This document shows positions 20,830-33,425 of a stretch of 64,000 nucleotides of DNA, one piece after another. This stretch comes from Hemerocallis citrina (lineage: Eukaryota > Streptophyta > Magnoliopsida > Asparagales > Asphodelaceae), in contig CM030366.1 in NCBI GenBank assembly GCA_017893485.1, positions 49,121,896-49,185,895 of the forward strand, written 5' to 3'. A model generated the notes under the pieces. That model made no database searches and had not been told where the DNA came from. It saw nothing but the letters and a program-made list of their open reading frames with translations. A program made the position numbers and the translations under genes. Each line of letters starts with the position of its first letter. Within the stretch, counting starts at the first letter, position 1.

Positions 20830-23072
20830 GTGGCGAGGTGCTCGGCCACCTGCACGGTGTTGAGGCGATCGGTGTTGAGAATTTTGTCTACTTTCCAGAA
20901 TTTCTGACAGATGTCAGTTTCAATTTGTAGATTGCAAGTTATTGCAGCTTTACTACAGATGTGTAGAAAATTTCAGATTCTACTTTATATGAATTCTGTA
21001 TGGTTATTTATTTTTCTATTGATGTTAAAGATAATATTTTGATCCAATTTTTTGCTGAGTACAACTAGAAATGATTGGGATTAACTCCTAATTTTTGTGG
21101 ATTTAATTCATAACTTTTATAAACTATTCTATACTTGCAAACAACTACTATACTGGCAGAATTTTCATACTGTTTAGTAAAGAAACCTAATTTCGACCTG
21201 ATTCTATTTGCTTTCTATAAAAATTTTGTGAATATCAGTTGTAGCCTACTGTATCTATTTTATTACCTTTTTGACAGATCTGGATTTCGATTTATATTTG
21301 CAATCTACTGTTGTTTTGGAACTGTTGTATTTATGATTTCAGATTTACAAAACTACTATATCTTGTTGCTTTCTGATTTCACTTGACTATTCTATCTATG
21401 TTGGAAAATTATGAAACTTTATTTTCTGTTATTAAACATACTATGGTATATCCCAGATTTTTAATGGATTTAATCAGTAAATTTTTATGCCGTTTTCCTG
21501 TTTATGAATACAAACTTTTTATTTCTGGCTGAACATATTTTCTTTATACAATTCTATTTTGAGTCTTGTTTTTGTGAAATACCATATGATTTATATATAT
21601 TTGCTGGATTCGGCCGAGAGTTTATTTTCCAGATTTTCTGACGGATCCAGATTTTCCTATTTGTGGCAACGGGAATCCCAGATTTGGTGCTGTACTGTCT
21701 TGCTTTCCTGAACTAGAATATTCGTTGTCCTACCCTTTTATGTGTTGTCTATCACCTGTGTATGTTTATCTTCCGACCTGAACCTGTTACTTGTTCATAC
21801 CCTGTTATTCTTGCCATATTTTGTGCACGTATATGCCTGTTTGATAATAATAATAAGTAACTAAGCCGGGGTTAAGGGAAAGACCTTAGTAGTGGACAAT
21901 ATAGGTATGTGTACTCAGAAGGGGGCCCGTGTTTCCCATTTTATATTTGATTCATGTTGATACATGAATTTGTTGCACTTTATGTTTGATTCATTAATCC
22001 GTGGATTCGTGAACCTGTTGTACTTTATGCTTTGATGCATGGACCTGTTGGTTCGTGTACCAGTTACCTGTTGATTCATGAACCTGTTGATGCATGAATC
22101 GGTTGATTCGTGTACCTTTCTGATTCATGAACCTGTTCCTGCTACCTGCTACATGAAGCCTGAGTACACGGCCCTATAGAAACCCACCACTAGGCCTAAA
22201 CGAAATCTGCATATATGTAGCAACCATGTGGTAAAACCTAGGGCGCATGAAGTGCTACTTAGATAGAAATAAATACAAGACTTGACATGACATAGCATAA
22301 TACCTGTTACATGATTACCTGTACATGCTACTTGATACCTGTTACATGTTTACTTTCTTGCATGATACCCGTTACCTGTCAAATGTTGCATACACCTCTT
22401 ATCTCACCACAGTACTTGATTCTGTTCATAATTTATGCTAGTTGTTCTATTTTATTGCCATGTCTATCTCATGCTATGTTTGCTTCCGTTGTTACTCTAT
22501 ATCTGTCTATTTTTGTACTTGTGCCTGCACTACAAGTGGCCCGTAACTTGCATTGACGGGAGTTTTGTTTCTCTTTCTTTTTCCTGCAATTTGGTAAATT
22601 GCAGATTATGGTGATTAGCTGCCCGATGGAGTAGGTGATTTAAGATTCTAATTGCTGGAGTTCTTGCTATATTTAATTTCTTGCTATTCTTGAATAAATG
22701 TTTTGCCACATGAATTTGTATTGGGCAATGTGACCCAGAATTTTTGCCTTGTCCAGATCTGATTTATTTGATATTATTACATTTTGTTTCAAGTAATCCT
22801 GTTGGTATATTAATTCATTCATACATGTGTGGTTGATTTCTTATTGTTTACTATAACCCCCATTCCCGATAATTAGTATTTTTCGTGTATTTTCTATAAT
22901 TTGATTTGTTGTAAATTTACTTTTGTTTTAACTCGATTTGAACCTACTATTAAAATCTTTTTCAAATAATAGTATAAATTAACTTTATTTTCTATTTTTA
23001 CTTTATCGACTATTTGTGTTATTAATTTTCGGATTTTAATAAATTTGTTCAACTCAAATCCTATTTTGATGC

Positions 23073-23125
<53 letters not shown>

Positions 23126-23180
23126 TTGTTTTAAGCCTGAGCATGCTCAATTTATATGTTGTTCACTATTTGACTTAATG

Positions 23181-23224
<44 letters not shown>

Positions 23225-23226
<2 letters not shown>

Positions 23227-23630
23227 AAAAAGTGAGCCTCATATAGAGTATGAGGAAATTTTCCTCATACAAAGTGATTATACTCACTTTGTAGGGCCCT
23301 TATGGAAGATCCACAACGTCCATCATATTTATCATGCTAATGGATGTATGTGTAGAAAAAATTAAGTGGTTTGGAGGTCATTCATCCATGCATCATGTGG
23401 TTGAAAATGAACGATTTCAACGGTAATAGAAATCGAACCACAAATTGGACTCACATGATGCATGGGTGAATGACCTCCCAACCACTTAATTTTTTCTACA
23501 CATACATCCATTGATATGATAAACATGATGGACGGAGTGGATCTTTCATGAGGGTCCCACCAAGTGAATATAATCACTTTGTATGAGGAAAATTTCCTCA
23601 TACAAATATAAGGCTCACGTTACTCACACA
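23225..23630. mobile_element. Foldback MITE in (TA)n
   Basis: Near-complete inverted repeat of about 400 bp. The arms (about 23231-23410 and 23455-23625) match over most of their length, including ATGAGGAAATTTTCCTCAT near both ends, AAGTGATTATA, and TGGATGTATGTGTAGAAAAA. It lies between TA-rich runs. No coding sequence. The RNA would fold into one long hairpin. The superfamily is uncertain; a TA target would suit Tc1/mariner-type (Stowaway) elements. Confidence 0.75.
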
Positions 23631-24099
23631 TATATATACTAGGTTTGCCCGTTGACACGTGCCTACGGCACGTCTTCGGAACGGTGCATTCATATAAAAT
23701 AGTTTTGGAGGTCCAGCAAATTAATTGAAGTAGCAAACATATTATATGAGAAACTTTTGAGGTTCCAGCAAAAAACATATTATATGATTTTTTTTATTTT
23801 TTTGAATTATTTTTAAAGTTTTAAAGTTTTAAATTTTTTTAGTTTTTTTATATAAAAAAATTAAAATTTTTAAATTTTTATTTTCTTAATTTTTGAATAG
23901 AAGAGGGAGGGAAAGAGAAAGAGAAAAAAAGAGAAAAATGTAGGAGTTGTTTTGGGTGGGAGATTTGAATTTGAGTTTTAGGGGAGAACTTTGGGGGGGG
24001 GGGGGGGGGGGTGGAATATGTTTTGTGAGGTTAGATCTGAGCCTTTGATTTTTTAGGGGATTGAAGGAGAGCCACTTGATAGCTTTCTTTGTATTTTAT

Positions 24100-24135
<36 letters not shown>

Positions 24136-24393
24136 GAATATTTTAAATACCCTATTCTTCTTCTTGATTATTTTATTTTTGATTGAATTTGTTCATGAAA
24201 TTCTTCGTTCTTCTTGATCGGGCCATTCTTGTTGATTCTATTATCTTTTATTTAATTGTGGATTTTTTTATTTGAACCCTATTGATTTTGATCTATCACT
24301 TAATTGAAGCCTAAAACCCAATTCCAATTGTTCTTAACCCAAATCCACTATTATCGGACCCTAATCCACTAACCCAGTACCCTAATTGTACCC

Positions 24394-24424
24394 TATAAAT
24401 TTATCCCTAATGCAAACCCTAAAA
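24394..24424 (+). promoter_or_regulatory. Promoter-like site of LTR C (TATA plus telo-box)
   Basis: TATAAAT at 24394-24400 is followed about 20 bp later by AAACCCTAAA, then a CT-rich and GC-rich leader. LTR D (TATATAAA at 44922, then CCCTAAACCCTAACCC) and minus-strand LTR B (TATATATA near 31461-31470, then AAACCCTAA near 31424) share the order TATA, telo-box, GC-rich leader. Confidence 0.5.
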
Positions 24425-27226
24425 ATTGCACAATTTTGAAACAGTAGCCACTTATTCTCTCTCCTCTCTCCTCTCTCCTCTCTCCTCTCTCCTCCTATTC
24501 TCTCTCTCTCGATCGAAATCCTGCCAATTACTGTAGCACCATCTTCCCCAACTCTCCTCCGACCAAATTCCGGTGCCCCTCTTCTTCGTTCATTTTCTCC
24601 GGTGCCCCTTCGTCCTCCCCGACCTCCGGCGACCCTTTCCTCGATGCCCAGCACACCAGAATCCCACCCCTTGGCTGTCTCATCCTTCCCGTCGATCTCA
24701 ATGGTCGAAACCCCAGACCCCGATGAGTCTTCGCCTGTCTCCGTCGATGCCGCCATCGACCTACCCTGATGCCGTCGCCCCCGTCACCGCCTTCAGCAAG
24801 CAATGCCGCCGCCCCTTGGCCGGCCTCTTGCTGTTGCCATTGCTGACTGTGCTGCCATCTTTTTAGTTGTGTGCGCTGTGGTTGCTTGGATCTTTTATTG
24901 CACGTATATCACACGTGTTATAAATTGCTAGTTCGTGGGTTCGTTGCTTTGGGATTCTTACCTCGTTATTCTTGGTATTCATTTTCACCGTCTAACAGGC
25001 AAGTCACCGTCTTCTTGAATTGTTAATTGTATCAAATTCAAGTTTCGTTGAAACTCTTGTAAGTAGATCTCCTTGTTATCGTATTATCTATTGTTCATCT
25101 CTTCGTTGGGTCCATTGAGGGTTTACACGAGCTAACCCCAATATTCTAGACAACGTGCCACTTTTGACTCTAAGGAATGAATCTTTCATGCATTCATATA
25201 GAATTGAGAATATGATTTTTCATATAATTGTCTCATAATTAATCTATTGTAGAAATAATTATTAGGTTGTCTGTTTGGTTGATTTATTGGCGTTCGTTGA
25301 TGGTGAATTGATGTATGTGTGTGTTTTAAATTTATTTACCATGTTTTGACACTCATTATGTTGATTATGAATTTATCGACTAATAGAACTGATACCCATC
25401 ATGCCTAATTAAATTGTTTCATGAAAACTACTCAAAACCTGTATCTTGCTTGCCGGCTGTGTTTTGTTTGTTATTTTCGACCTAGTAAATTATTTCAAAA
25501 TAAATTACTTTTTGAACAAGAATTGTATCCTTATCTTTCTAGTTTCCAGAACATCTTGAATTTCTAAATTCCGAGTTGTGTAGCAAAAGTTATGCCCGTT
25601 TTACTATAACTGTGTTTTTATTTCCAGATTTCCGATTCTTGTATCTTTCATGCTTAAACTATTAAAAGGCTGATCAAATGATAAAATTTTGCTTTGATAA
25701 TTTTCAGATTGTTAGTGATCATGATTAGATGTCTAATAAATATTTTTAATGAATTTTATTTCGAGTTTTTGCTGATTCAAAAAATAAAATAACATGACGT
25801 CGATTTTCTGTCTGAACATGAAATCTGTAAAGAACAATGTGTTTGACCTAGCTACCATTGTCAGATTTTGAACTTTAAATATGCATTGGAACCGTGTGGA
25901 AGTTTAGTTTCTAGAACTTCTGACGGATTCAGTTTTTGAGTTATGAAACAGCGGGAAACTGTATTTTTGTACATACTACTCTTGTTGTCCATAATTTTAT
26001 AATCCAGATTTTAATAGATTAGTTATTCCTATATCGTAATATTGCATAAATTAATGTATGTATGTTGTATTGTATGATCCTAATGTCTTATTGTCATCAT
26101 TCTAATTGTACTACTTCAAGTTATCATCCTATTGTTTTCATCGTTCATCTCATGTCTCATCTTTGCATATTGTATTGTTGCATTGATAAATAATTAACAA
26201 GCCGGGGTTTAAGGGTTGACTTTAGTCGTGAACAATATAAGGAATGTACTCGGAGGAAGGGCCTGTGTTTCCCTATTTATTGGTCTATTGGCCATATCGG
26301 TCATCGATTAATTATAGATTACTGACTACAGTATCTCGATTGATTCGGTCATCGGTCATTATTGAATATCGTTACCGAGTACATGAACTATAAAGCCCAC
26401 CACTAAGTCTAAACGTAACTTGTTTGTATGTAGAAACCATGTGGTAAATATATGGGACGCATGAAGTGCTACATTATTTAGGATTAAAATGATTAATAGA
26501 CTTAAGGATCACACGGCATTGACACTGCATATTGTTCATCATTGTTCCTACTGATATCGATTATTGTCTAAGTGTTATTGATACCGAACCGTTGCATCGA
26601 TTACCATGTTATTGATTATTGCTATCGTGCCATGTTATTGATTCCTATTGATTCATTGATTTATTGTTATACCGTTATTCCATTGTTCCCTACTTTCTCT
26701 ACTTGTTGTCCATGACTTGCTTTAAGGACAAATTTTCTCCTCTTTTTAGATGAAGTGTTCACAGGTTTTGATAGAGATTTGTCTACTAGGATTGGAGAAC
26801 AAAGATTCTGAAGACTTAATTATTGAACTATTGTTATTTCATTGTATTGAGATTATGACCCGAATATTGCTATTTATTTCGAGACGTTGGATTATAATTG
26901 TATTTGGATATTTTTATTACTTCATTCCAAGTATTATTATTCATGAGATTATTATTATTGCCTGCGCAATTGTTCTGTATTGGTTATATTATCGAGTTGA
27001 TCGGTTAAACAACTTATGGGTGACGTTAGTCATTCGCTGGGCCAATATCATGTACACGTATTCCGTATTTTTGGGAAGCGGAGGGTGACATTTACTTCTT
27101 GTTACTGTTGTGAAATGTTATAAAGATCCTGACAGCTTATGGATGATGGAAATCATTCGCTGGACTGAGTCATGTATCCGTATTCTGCATTCCTTTTTAG
27201 GAAACGACGCATGATAAGGTTTTTAG

Positions 27227-27412
27227 TGGTATCAGAGCCCAGGTTTGGCTAATGTATTAGTTTGACTGATATATTAGACAAGTTTGGCTCAATTTGGGAT
27301 CGGTTCAACAGTACACAGACCATGCATACATGAATGAATTATAATCATAATTAATCTGGATACTAGTCTTGTTCCGTTCATTTTGATCCCTTCTTATTCA
27401 ATCCCTTGATTG
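27227..27412 (+). other. Primer site and start of internal region of element G
   Basis: TGGTATCAGAGC at 27227-27238 follows LTR G, then sequence matching the start of the A interior (52142 onward: repeated GTTTGACT, ATATTAGACAAG/ATGTCAGTCAAG, CTGGATAC, CTTCTTAT). It breaks off near 27412, where the Tat-like array begins. There is no coding sequence. Confidence 0.75.
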
Positions 27413-27900
27413 AGCCTCACGCTGTTTTCACCGCAAACAATGCTCATGCCTCGGACAAAGGCCTCGGATTGATGCTCCGACTCCGAGCTTTACGCGATTT
27501 TCACTGCAAACAAAGCTCACACCTCGGATAAGGGACTCAGAATGGTGCTCCGACTTTGAGCTTTACGCTGTTTTCACAACAAACAAAGCTCACACATCGG
27601 ACAAGGGCCTCGAAATGGTGCTCCAACTCCGAGCTTTATGCGGTTTTCACCGCAAAAAAAGCTCACACCTTGGACAAGGGCCTCGGAATGGTGCTCTGAC
27701 TCCGAGCTTTAGCTCTTGTCCCGAACAAGGGCCTCGAAATGGTGCTCCAACTCCGAGCTTTTTGCGATTTTCACAGCAAACAAAGCTCACGCCTCGAACA
27801 AGGGCCTCAGAATGGTGCTCCGAATCCGTGTTTTATGCGATTTGCACCGCATACAAAGCTCATGCCTCGGACAAGGGCCTCAAAATGGTGCCTCGACTGC
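27413..27900 (+). repeat. 73-bp tandem array, nearly seven copies (Tat-like)
   Basis: GCTCCGA-type words start at 27474, 27547, 27620, 27693, 27744, 27817 and 27890: a 73-bp period with one 22-bp deletion in the fourth interval. Units carry TTTTCACCGCAAACAAAGCT and CTCGGACAAGGGCCTCGGAA. It lies about 60-70 bp before a polypurine tract, the place where Tat/Ogre elements often keep tandem repeats. Confidence 0.82.
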
Positions 27901-27955
27901 TTTTTATGCCTACCACGATCGTCTACTCCTCAGAGACGACCGACAACTCGCCTGC

Positions 27956-28156
27956 GAGGGTGGGGGCTATGATATGGGTAGAAATGGTGGTCAATCTCCA
28001 CCGTTCGATCCCAACATGATTCATAGAGCAAATAGTCTGTGGGCTTTCCATCAGCCCACTAACACAGGCCCCTAATTCAGTCCTCAAAGGCCGGTAATCA
28101 AATTTCCCATGATCAGGGGATATGGTGGTGCTCAGATCCAAAATCAAAAGATTTAA
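27956..28156 (+). mobile_element. Tat-like polypurine tract and LTR start
   Basis: GAGGGTGGGGGCTA (27956-27969) is followed by TGATATGGG at 27970, the usual form of a Tat-type 3' LTR start. The LTR is cut at 28156 by solo LTR B and continues at 32074. No other copy is in the window for comparison. Confidence 0.55.
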
Positions 28157-31100
28157 TGTCATGCCCTGCTTCCCAAAAAGAGAATACGGAATATGGATAC
28201 GTGACAAAAGTCCAGCAAATGATTTTCATCATCCATAAGCCGTCAGGATCTTTACAATATTTCACAAGGAAATCAGAGATAACAAGGAGAAATCAACCAC
28301 ACATGTATAACTGAGTCAATAGTCAACAAGATTACTTGAAACAAGAAGCAAGAATACTGAATTCCAAATAATCATGTCTGGAACAAAACACAAGTCTGGA
28401 ACACAAAGCCCAAATACAAATAATCCAAGTAACATATTCATTTTTCAAAATAGCAACAAGAAATAAAAATAATAGTAGCAAGAACTCCAGCAACTAGTTT
28501 CTCAAATCACCTACTCCATCGCGTAGCTGATCTCCATGATCTGCAATTTAACAAATTGCAAGAAGAGGAAAAAGAAAACAAAACATTCGTCAGTGCAAGT
28601 TACGGACCGCTTGTAGTGCAGGCATAAGTACAGGAAAGGGAATGCAAATATAGAGTAACAGCAGAAGCAAGTATAACATGGAATAGATATGATAACAAAA
28701 TAGAATAACTAACAGGAATCATGAACAGCATCAAGTAATGTGGTGAGATAACAGGTGTATGTGACATGTAACAGGTAACAGGTATCATGCAAGTAAGTAA
28801 ACATGTAACAGGTGTCAAGTAGCATGTACAGGTAATCATGTATTAGGTAAGCATGTAACAGGTATCATGTGATAGGTATTATGTCATGTCAAGTCTTGTA
28901 TTATTACTATCTAGATAGTACTTCATGTGTCCTAAACTTTTACCACATGGTTGCTACTTACGTGCAAATTCATTTAGGCCTAGTGGTGGATTTCTATAGG
29001 GACGTGTACTCAGGCATCAGGAAACAGGTAACAGGAACAGGTTCATGAATCAGATAGGTACACGAATCAACCGATTCATGCATCAACAGGTTCATGAATC
29101 AACAGGTAACAGGTACACAAACCAATAGGTTCATGCATCAACAGGTTAAAGGTACACGAACCAATAGGTCCATGCATCAACAGGTTCATGTACCAGCATG
29201 AATCAAATATAAAATGTTAAACACGGGCCCCTTCTGAGTATACATACCTATATTGTCCACTACTAAGGTCTTTTCCTTAACCCCGACTTGATTATTTGTT
29301 ATTATTATTAAACAGGCATGTACGTATACAAAACAGAGCAAGAATAACATGGAATGAACAAGTAATAGGTTCAGGTGGGAAGATAAATATGTACAGGTGA
29401 AAGACAACTCATAAAAGATTTCAAGACAGCAAGACAGTACTGCACTAAATCTGGGATTTCCGTTGCCACAAATATGCAAACCAGGATCCATCAGAAAATC
29501 TTAAAAATAGACTCTCGGCCGAATCCAGCAAATATATATAAGTCATATGTTATTTCACAACAACAGGACTCAAAACATGTTTGTATCCAGAAAACGTGTT
29601 CAGCCAGAAATCAGAAGTTTGTATTCAAGAACTGAAAAACATCATAAAAACTCACTGATTAAATCCACGAAAAATATGGGGTATTCCTTAGTATGTTTAG
29701 TAACAAAAAATAAAGTTTCATAATTTTTTAATATAAATAGAATAGTCAAGAAAAATCAGAAAGCAGCAAGATACGGTAGTTTTGTAAATCTAGAAACATA
29801 AATACTACAGTACTAAAACAGCAATATCTCACAAAATATAAATCGAAATCCAGATCCATCAAAAGGGTGATAAAATAGATATAGTAGGCTAAATTTCATA
29901 TTCATAAAGGTTTTATAAAAAGCAAATCGAATCAGGTCGAAATTATATATCTTTACTGAACAGCATGAAAATACTGCATGTATAGTAGTTGTTCACAAGC
30001 ACAAAATGGTTTATAAAAGTTATCAATTAAATCCATAGAAATTAGGGGTTAATCCCAATCGGGTCTAGTTGTACTTAGCAATATTGGATCAAAATATTTT
30101 CTTTAGCATCAGTAGAAAAATAAATAGTCATACAAAATTCATATAAAACTGGATCTAGAATTTTAAACACATCTGTAGTAAAATAGTCATAACTCGAAAC
30201 TCATAAATCGAAACTGGGATCTGTAAGAAATTCTAGAAAGTAGACAGAATTCTCTATAATTCATATCCACAAATAATTGACCTTAATAGGGTCTAAAATA
30301 CTGATAAAAAATGGGGAACCGGCAAAACTGAAAACATCCTTCATGCACAAAATCAACTAGTTCATATGAAACTCATCCAAAATATAACCAAACATGAAAT
30401 AGGACATACTAGATGTCCAAGCAATATGGTACAGGGTATTTAGAAAGTCTACAACCAGTTATACTACTTATCAACACATCAAGCATACGAGATCATACAA
30501 CAAGTCATGAACAACATGCATGTATACAACTAGAAGTGGCCATCCCTAGGTTATTTCATGTCATGCATGTAATGAGGCAACTACAGGAGGGTCAACACAA
30601 TAGAGACAAGATACAACATGAGTTTTTTGCACAAGAATTGTCTCCAGAACACAACTACACTACAGGCGGTATTTAGTACTTGTATTACACAAACAAAAGA
30701 ATACAAGTTACTTGCCTGAGACGATGATGGAAACGGAAAAAAAGTAAGAATAACGGGAACGAATTTCCGGACAACGAACTCCACGAGCGAACCACAACAC
30801 GGCGAATAACCACGAACGCACTAACACGTGCAACCCTCGTGCACATGCAACCAAGAGAGAGCGAGGGGGAGATGGCGGATAGTGGGTGGTGCTGACTGTC
30901 AACAGAAACAGCGCAGGGATGCCGGGACAGCGATAAGAGGAGCGGCACACAGGGGGAGACGGAGCGTCGCTGTCGGCTTGGTGCTGCCGCTACTCTGGCT
31001 GCGCGATAAGGGCAGAGGAGGGAACCAGGGCGTCGGCTTGCTGGCATTACTGCGGCTTCAAGTGGAGCACACAGCACAGGAGGCGCACTGTAGGGCGCAG

Positions 31101-32073
31101 GGTCGCAGTCAGGAGCGTCAGGAGGTGCTGGAGGGAGGCGTGACAGGGGGTCGCGAGCAGGGAGGATTGCAGGTCGGGTCGAGTAGAGGTAGGGGGCTCG
31201 CGCTGCAGTCTGGAGCGTCGCTGGCGTCGAGGTGCACACAGGGGAGGGTGCCGAGGTGCAGCAGGCAGAAGAAGCACAGGGGGAGACGGGAAGGGAGAGG
31301 GGGTACTGGTGTTCGGCGCTACGCACAGGGAAGGGAGGGAGAGAGAGGGAGAGGAACGGGAGATGAAGAGGTCGGAGCTGCAAGGGGATAGGGACGAAGA
31401 GAGAGCGGCTGATGGAAGCTTAGGGTTTTGGAGGATGGGTTAGAAGTAAACAGGGGTGTTCATATATATAGGGGTGGAGAAACATTTTAGGGTTAGGTGA
31501 AGGTGACGGTTGAAGGTATATAGGGGTAAATGGGTAGTAAAATGGGTATTGGGTTAAGTATAATGTGTTAAGGGCTTTAAATAGTGTAGTTGGGTTTTAA
31601 AAAAGGAAATCCAATTAGGAAATGGGTATTAGATAACAAATGGGCTTGGAGTATTGGAAAAAAATAAAATAACAAATAAAAATATACAATTAGGATTTTA
31701 TAGAAATAATAATAATAATAATAATAACAATAACAATAACAATAATAATAATAATAGTATTTAAAATAACAGTAATAATAATAATACGGATAACAATAAT
31801 AAAAATAAGAAAAATGATAAAAGATAATAATAGTAATAATAATAACAGTAATAGTAACAATAATAGAAATCAAAGTAATAATATCAATAATAAGATCTGT
31901 ATAAAAATCATAGGAAATAATTACAAATAAAATTATTTATTAAAAATATGCTTTAATGGAAGATTCAAAAATACATTTTAACAAAAAGAATTTGAAATCG
32001 AAAAACTAATTTACAAAAATTTTAAATACAGGAAATACAAAGAAAATACGGATTTACGAAAACAGGGATTACA
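28157..32073 (-). mobile_element. Solo LTR B, minus strand
   Basis: 3917 bp with a perfect 5-bp duplication TTTAA (28152-28156 and 32074-32078). On the minus strand it starts TGTAATCCCTG and ends GGGCATGACA. No internal sequence is present, so it is a solo LTR. Its 5' part is rich in ATT/TTG triplets (about 31700-31870). Then come a TATA-like site (31461-31470), a telo-box-like AAACCCTAA (about 31424), a GC-rich leader (about 30720-31430), a GC-type donor-like site (30710-30715), the inverted-repeat pair with AAGCCGGGG-like motif (about 28990-29290), and the shared block (28911-28985). Long ORFs in the GC-rich leader have no recognisable domain and I do not call them genes. Confidence 0.92.
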
Positions 32074-32078
32074 TTTAA

Positions 32079-32300
32079 TTTGGTAACAATGAATCTTTCC
32101 CTAACAGATCTCTTCTAATGTATAAATATATGCATGCCCACGTCTATATTTAAATGGTAATCACAATTTTACTAGCTAATACCCCTTTTTTGACTGCTGT
32201 TTTTTTACTCTCGCTTCGGAGGGTCTGGCGCCAGGAATCCTCTCAGTGTATCAGAATTTTGTATAGGTCAGTGGTCATCCTGTCATCTCATCACCTACCA
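32079..32300 (+). mobile_element. Tat-like LTR remnant, right part
   Basis: Continuation of the LTR at 27970-28156 after solo LTR B. The phrase GACTGCTG, then CTCGCTTCGGAGGGTCTGGC (about 32191-32229), resembles the TCGGAGGG region seen near the end of Tat-type LTRs. The right boundary is not clear. Confidence 0.4.
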
Positions 32301-32418
32301 CATATAAGCCTCACATCATACTAGAATCGACGGCTAAGATCTCTATTTTCCATCAAATCGAAGAACTTACTATCTGTTGCTCCTGCATATCTAAAATAGC
32401 AGCATCAATGGCCAATTA

Positions 32419-33303
32419 GAGCATCTGTAGTCGTGGGCTAAATACCCAAAATTTGGAAAAATATCCAAAAAACGAGCTGCAGTCGTCGTCCAAATACCCA
32501 AAATTTGGGTGTACGATGAACAGTTCGTTCCAATATATAGCAGACGATTTGGCCATAACCAAAATATAGCTAACGAACCATTATACTTCGTCCGTCAGAA
32601 TTGACGAAAGATAAAAGTTCGTCTCGTAGGTGGGACGTACGAAAATGACGAGAGATAAAACAACGAACGACCAATTATACCCCGTCCGAACCAATTGACG
32701 AGAGATTATATCCCGTCTTTAGTTTTTTTTTTTAAAAAAAATAAAATAAAATAAACAAAGTCAACCAATGGCCTATTACACATCGTCCAAGGAGATTGAC
32801 GGTAGATTATATCCCGTCCGAACCAATTTTTAAAAAAAAAAAAATCAAAAAACTTTCCAATTGGTCGACGGGAGATTATACACCGTCATTTGAAATGTGA
32901 ATAAGACAAAATAGGCCCGGGCCGGTGTATAATCCACCGTCCAGGCCTTATTCAAATATATATTTTTTTTGTCTTTTAGTGCATAAAAAAAAAAATTTAA
33001 AAACCAACGAACGGCCGATTACACCCCGTCCGAGGAGATTGACGGGAGATTATCTCCCGTCCCAGGCCAAATTTTGATTTTTTTTTTTGTCTTTTAGTGC
33101 ATTAAAAAAAAAATTTAAAAAGCAACGAGCGGCCGATTACACCCCTTCTTAGGAGATTGACGGGAGATTATATCCCGTCCTTGCTTATTTAAAAAAACAA
33201 ACGACGAATCGAATATAGCTTTGAACGACTGCAGCAACATTCTTTTTTTCCTATTTTCTAATTGCTATTTATCCAAAATTTGGCCTTAAGACTACAGATG
33301 CTC
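32419..33303. mobile_element. PIF/Harbinger-like MITE with internal tandem repeats
   Basis: 885 bp. Perfect 14-bp terminal inverted repeats GAGCATCTGTAGTC, extending imperfectly into CAAATTTTGG words, and a 3-bp TTA duplication (32416-32418 and 33304-33306). TTA/TAA targets and GAGCATCT-like ends are typical of PIF/Harbinger derivatives. The interior has seven diverged units centred on TTGACGGGAGATTATATCCC (near 32594, 32648, 32694, 32799, 32863, 33037 and 33157), each itself an inverted repeat (ACGGGAGA/TCCCGT). No transposase. Confidence 0.8.
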
Positions 33304-33306
33304 TTA

Positions 33307-33425
33307 GCTTGCATTTTACCGGGGCAGACTGATTGACTCAGAATGACATGTACTTCATGGGAACTGAATATGTTCTGTACCCAATTCAGGTCCTCATCAT
33401 TGCCTACTCACTTAATAAGAATGTT
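33307..33425. other. Host spacer left of the LINE
   Basis: Short unique sequence between the MITE and the LINE. It ends with the LINE target duplication CACTTAATAAGAATGTT (33409-33425). It continues in register at 40793 on the other side. No gene seen. Confidence 0.6.

Larger units (their letters stand above)
22852..27090 (+). mobile_element. Solo LTR C, inserted in LTR G
   Basis: 4239 bp with a perfect 5-bp duplication TTTAC (22847-22851 and 27091-27095); the flanks join to an uninterrupted LTR G. It starts TATAACCCCC (expected TGTAAC) and ends GGAGGGTGACA. No internal region is present, so it is a solo LTR left by LTR-LTR recombination. It contains a TTA microsatellite (about 23079-23125), a foldback MITE (23225-23630), a G19 run (23993-24011), promoter-like sequence near 24394, a GC-rich leader (about 24540-24870), a GC-type donor-like site CAG|GCAAGT (24999), and the inverted-repeat/shared block at 26198-26480. 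Confidence 0.9.
20877..27216 (+). mobile_element. LTR G (5'-truncated), split by solo LTR C
   Basis: From about GAGAATTTTGTCTAC at 20877 it aligns with the reverse complement of solo LTR B (30240 downward). It runs to GTTTAC at 22851, is interrupted by LTR C, and resumes at 27096 (TTCTTGTTACTG) to about 27216 (CATGATA), just before a primer site. It carries the AAGCCGGGG motif at 21863, the inverted-repeat pair TGTACTCA (21910-21917)/TGAGTACA (22161-22168), and the shared block at 22190-22265. The LTR start, GC leader and promoter are missing. Confidence 0.85.

Noticed and set aside
24382..24866. Possible host gene in GC-rich sequence
   Set aside because: It is the leader of solo LTR C; no domain is seen, and the layout matches leaders in LTRs A, B and D.
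30685..31391. Long ORFs on both strands (187 and 232 codons) in a GC-rich stretch
   Set aside because: They lie in the GC-rich leader of solo LTR B, overlap on opposite strands, are compositionally biased and have no domain; GC-rich sequence has few stops by chance.
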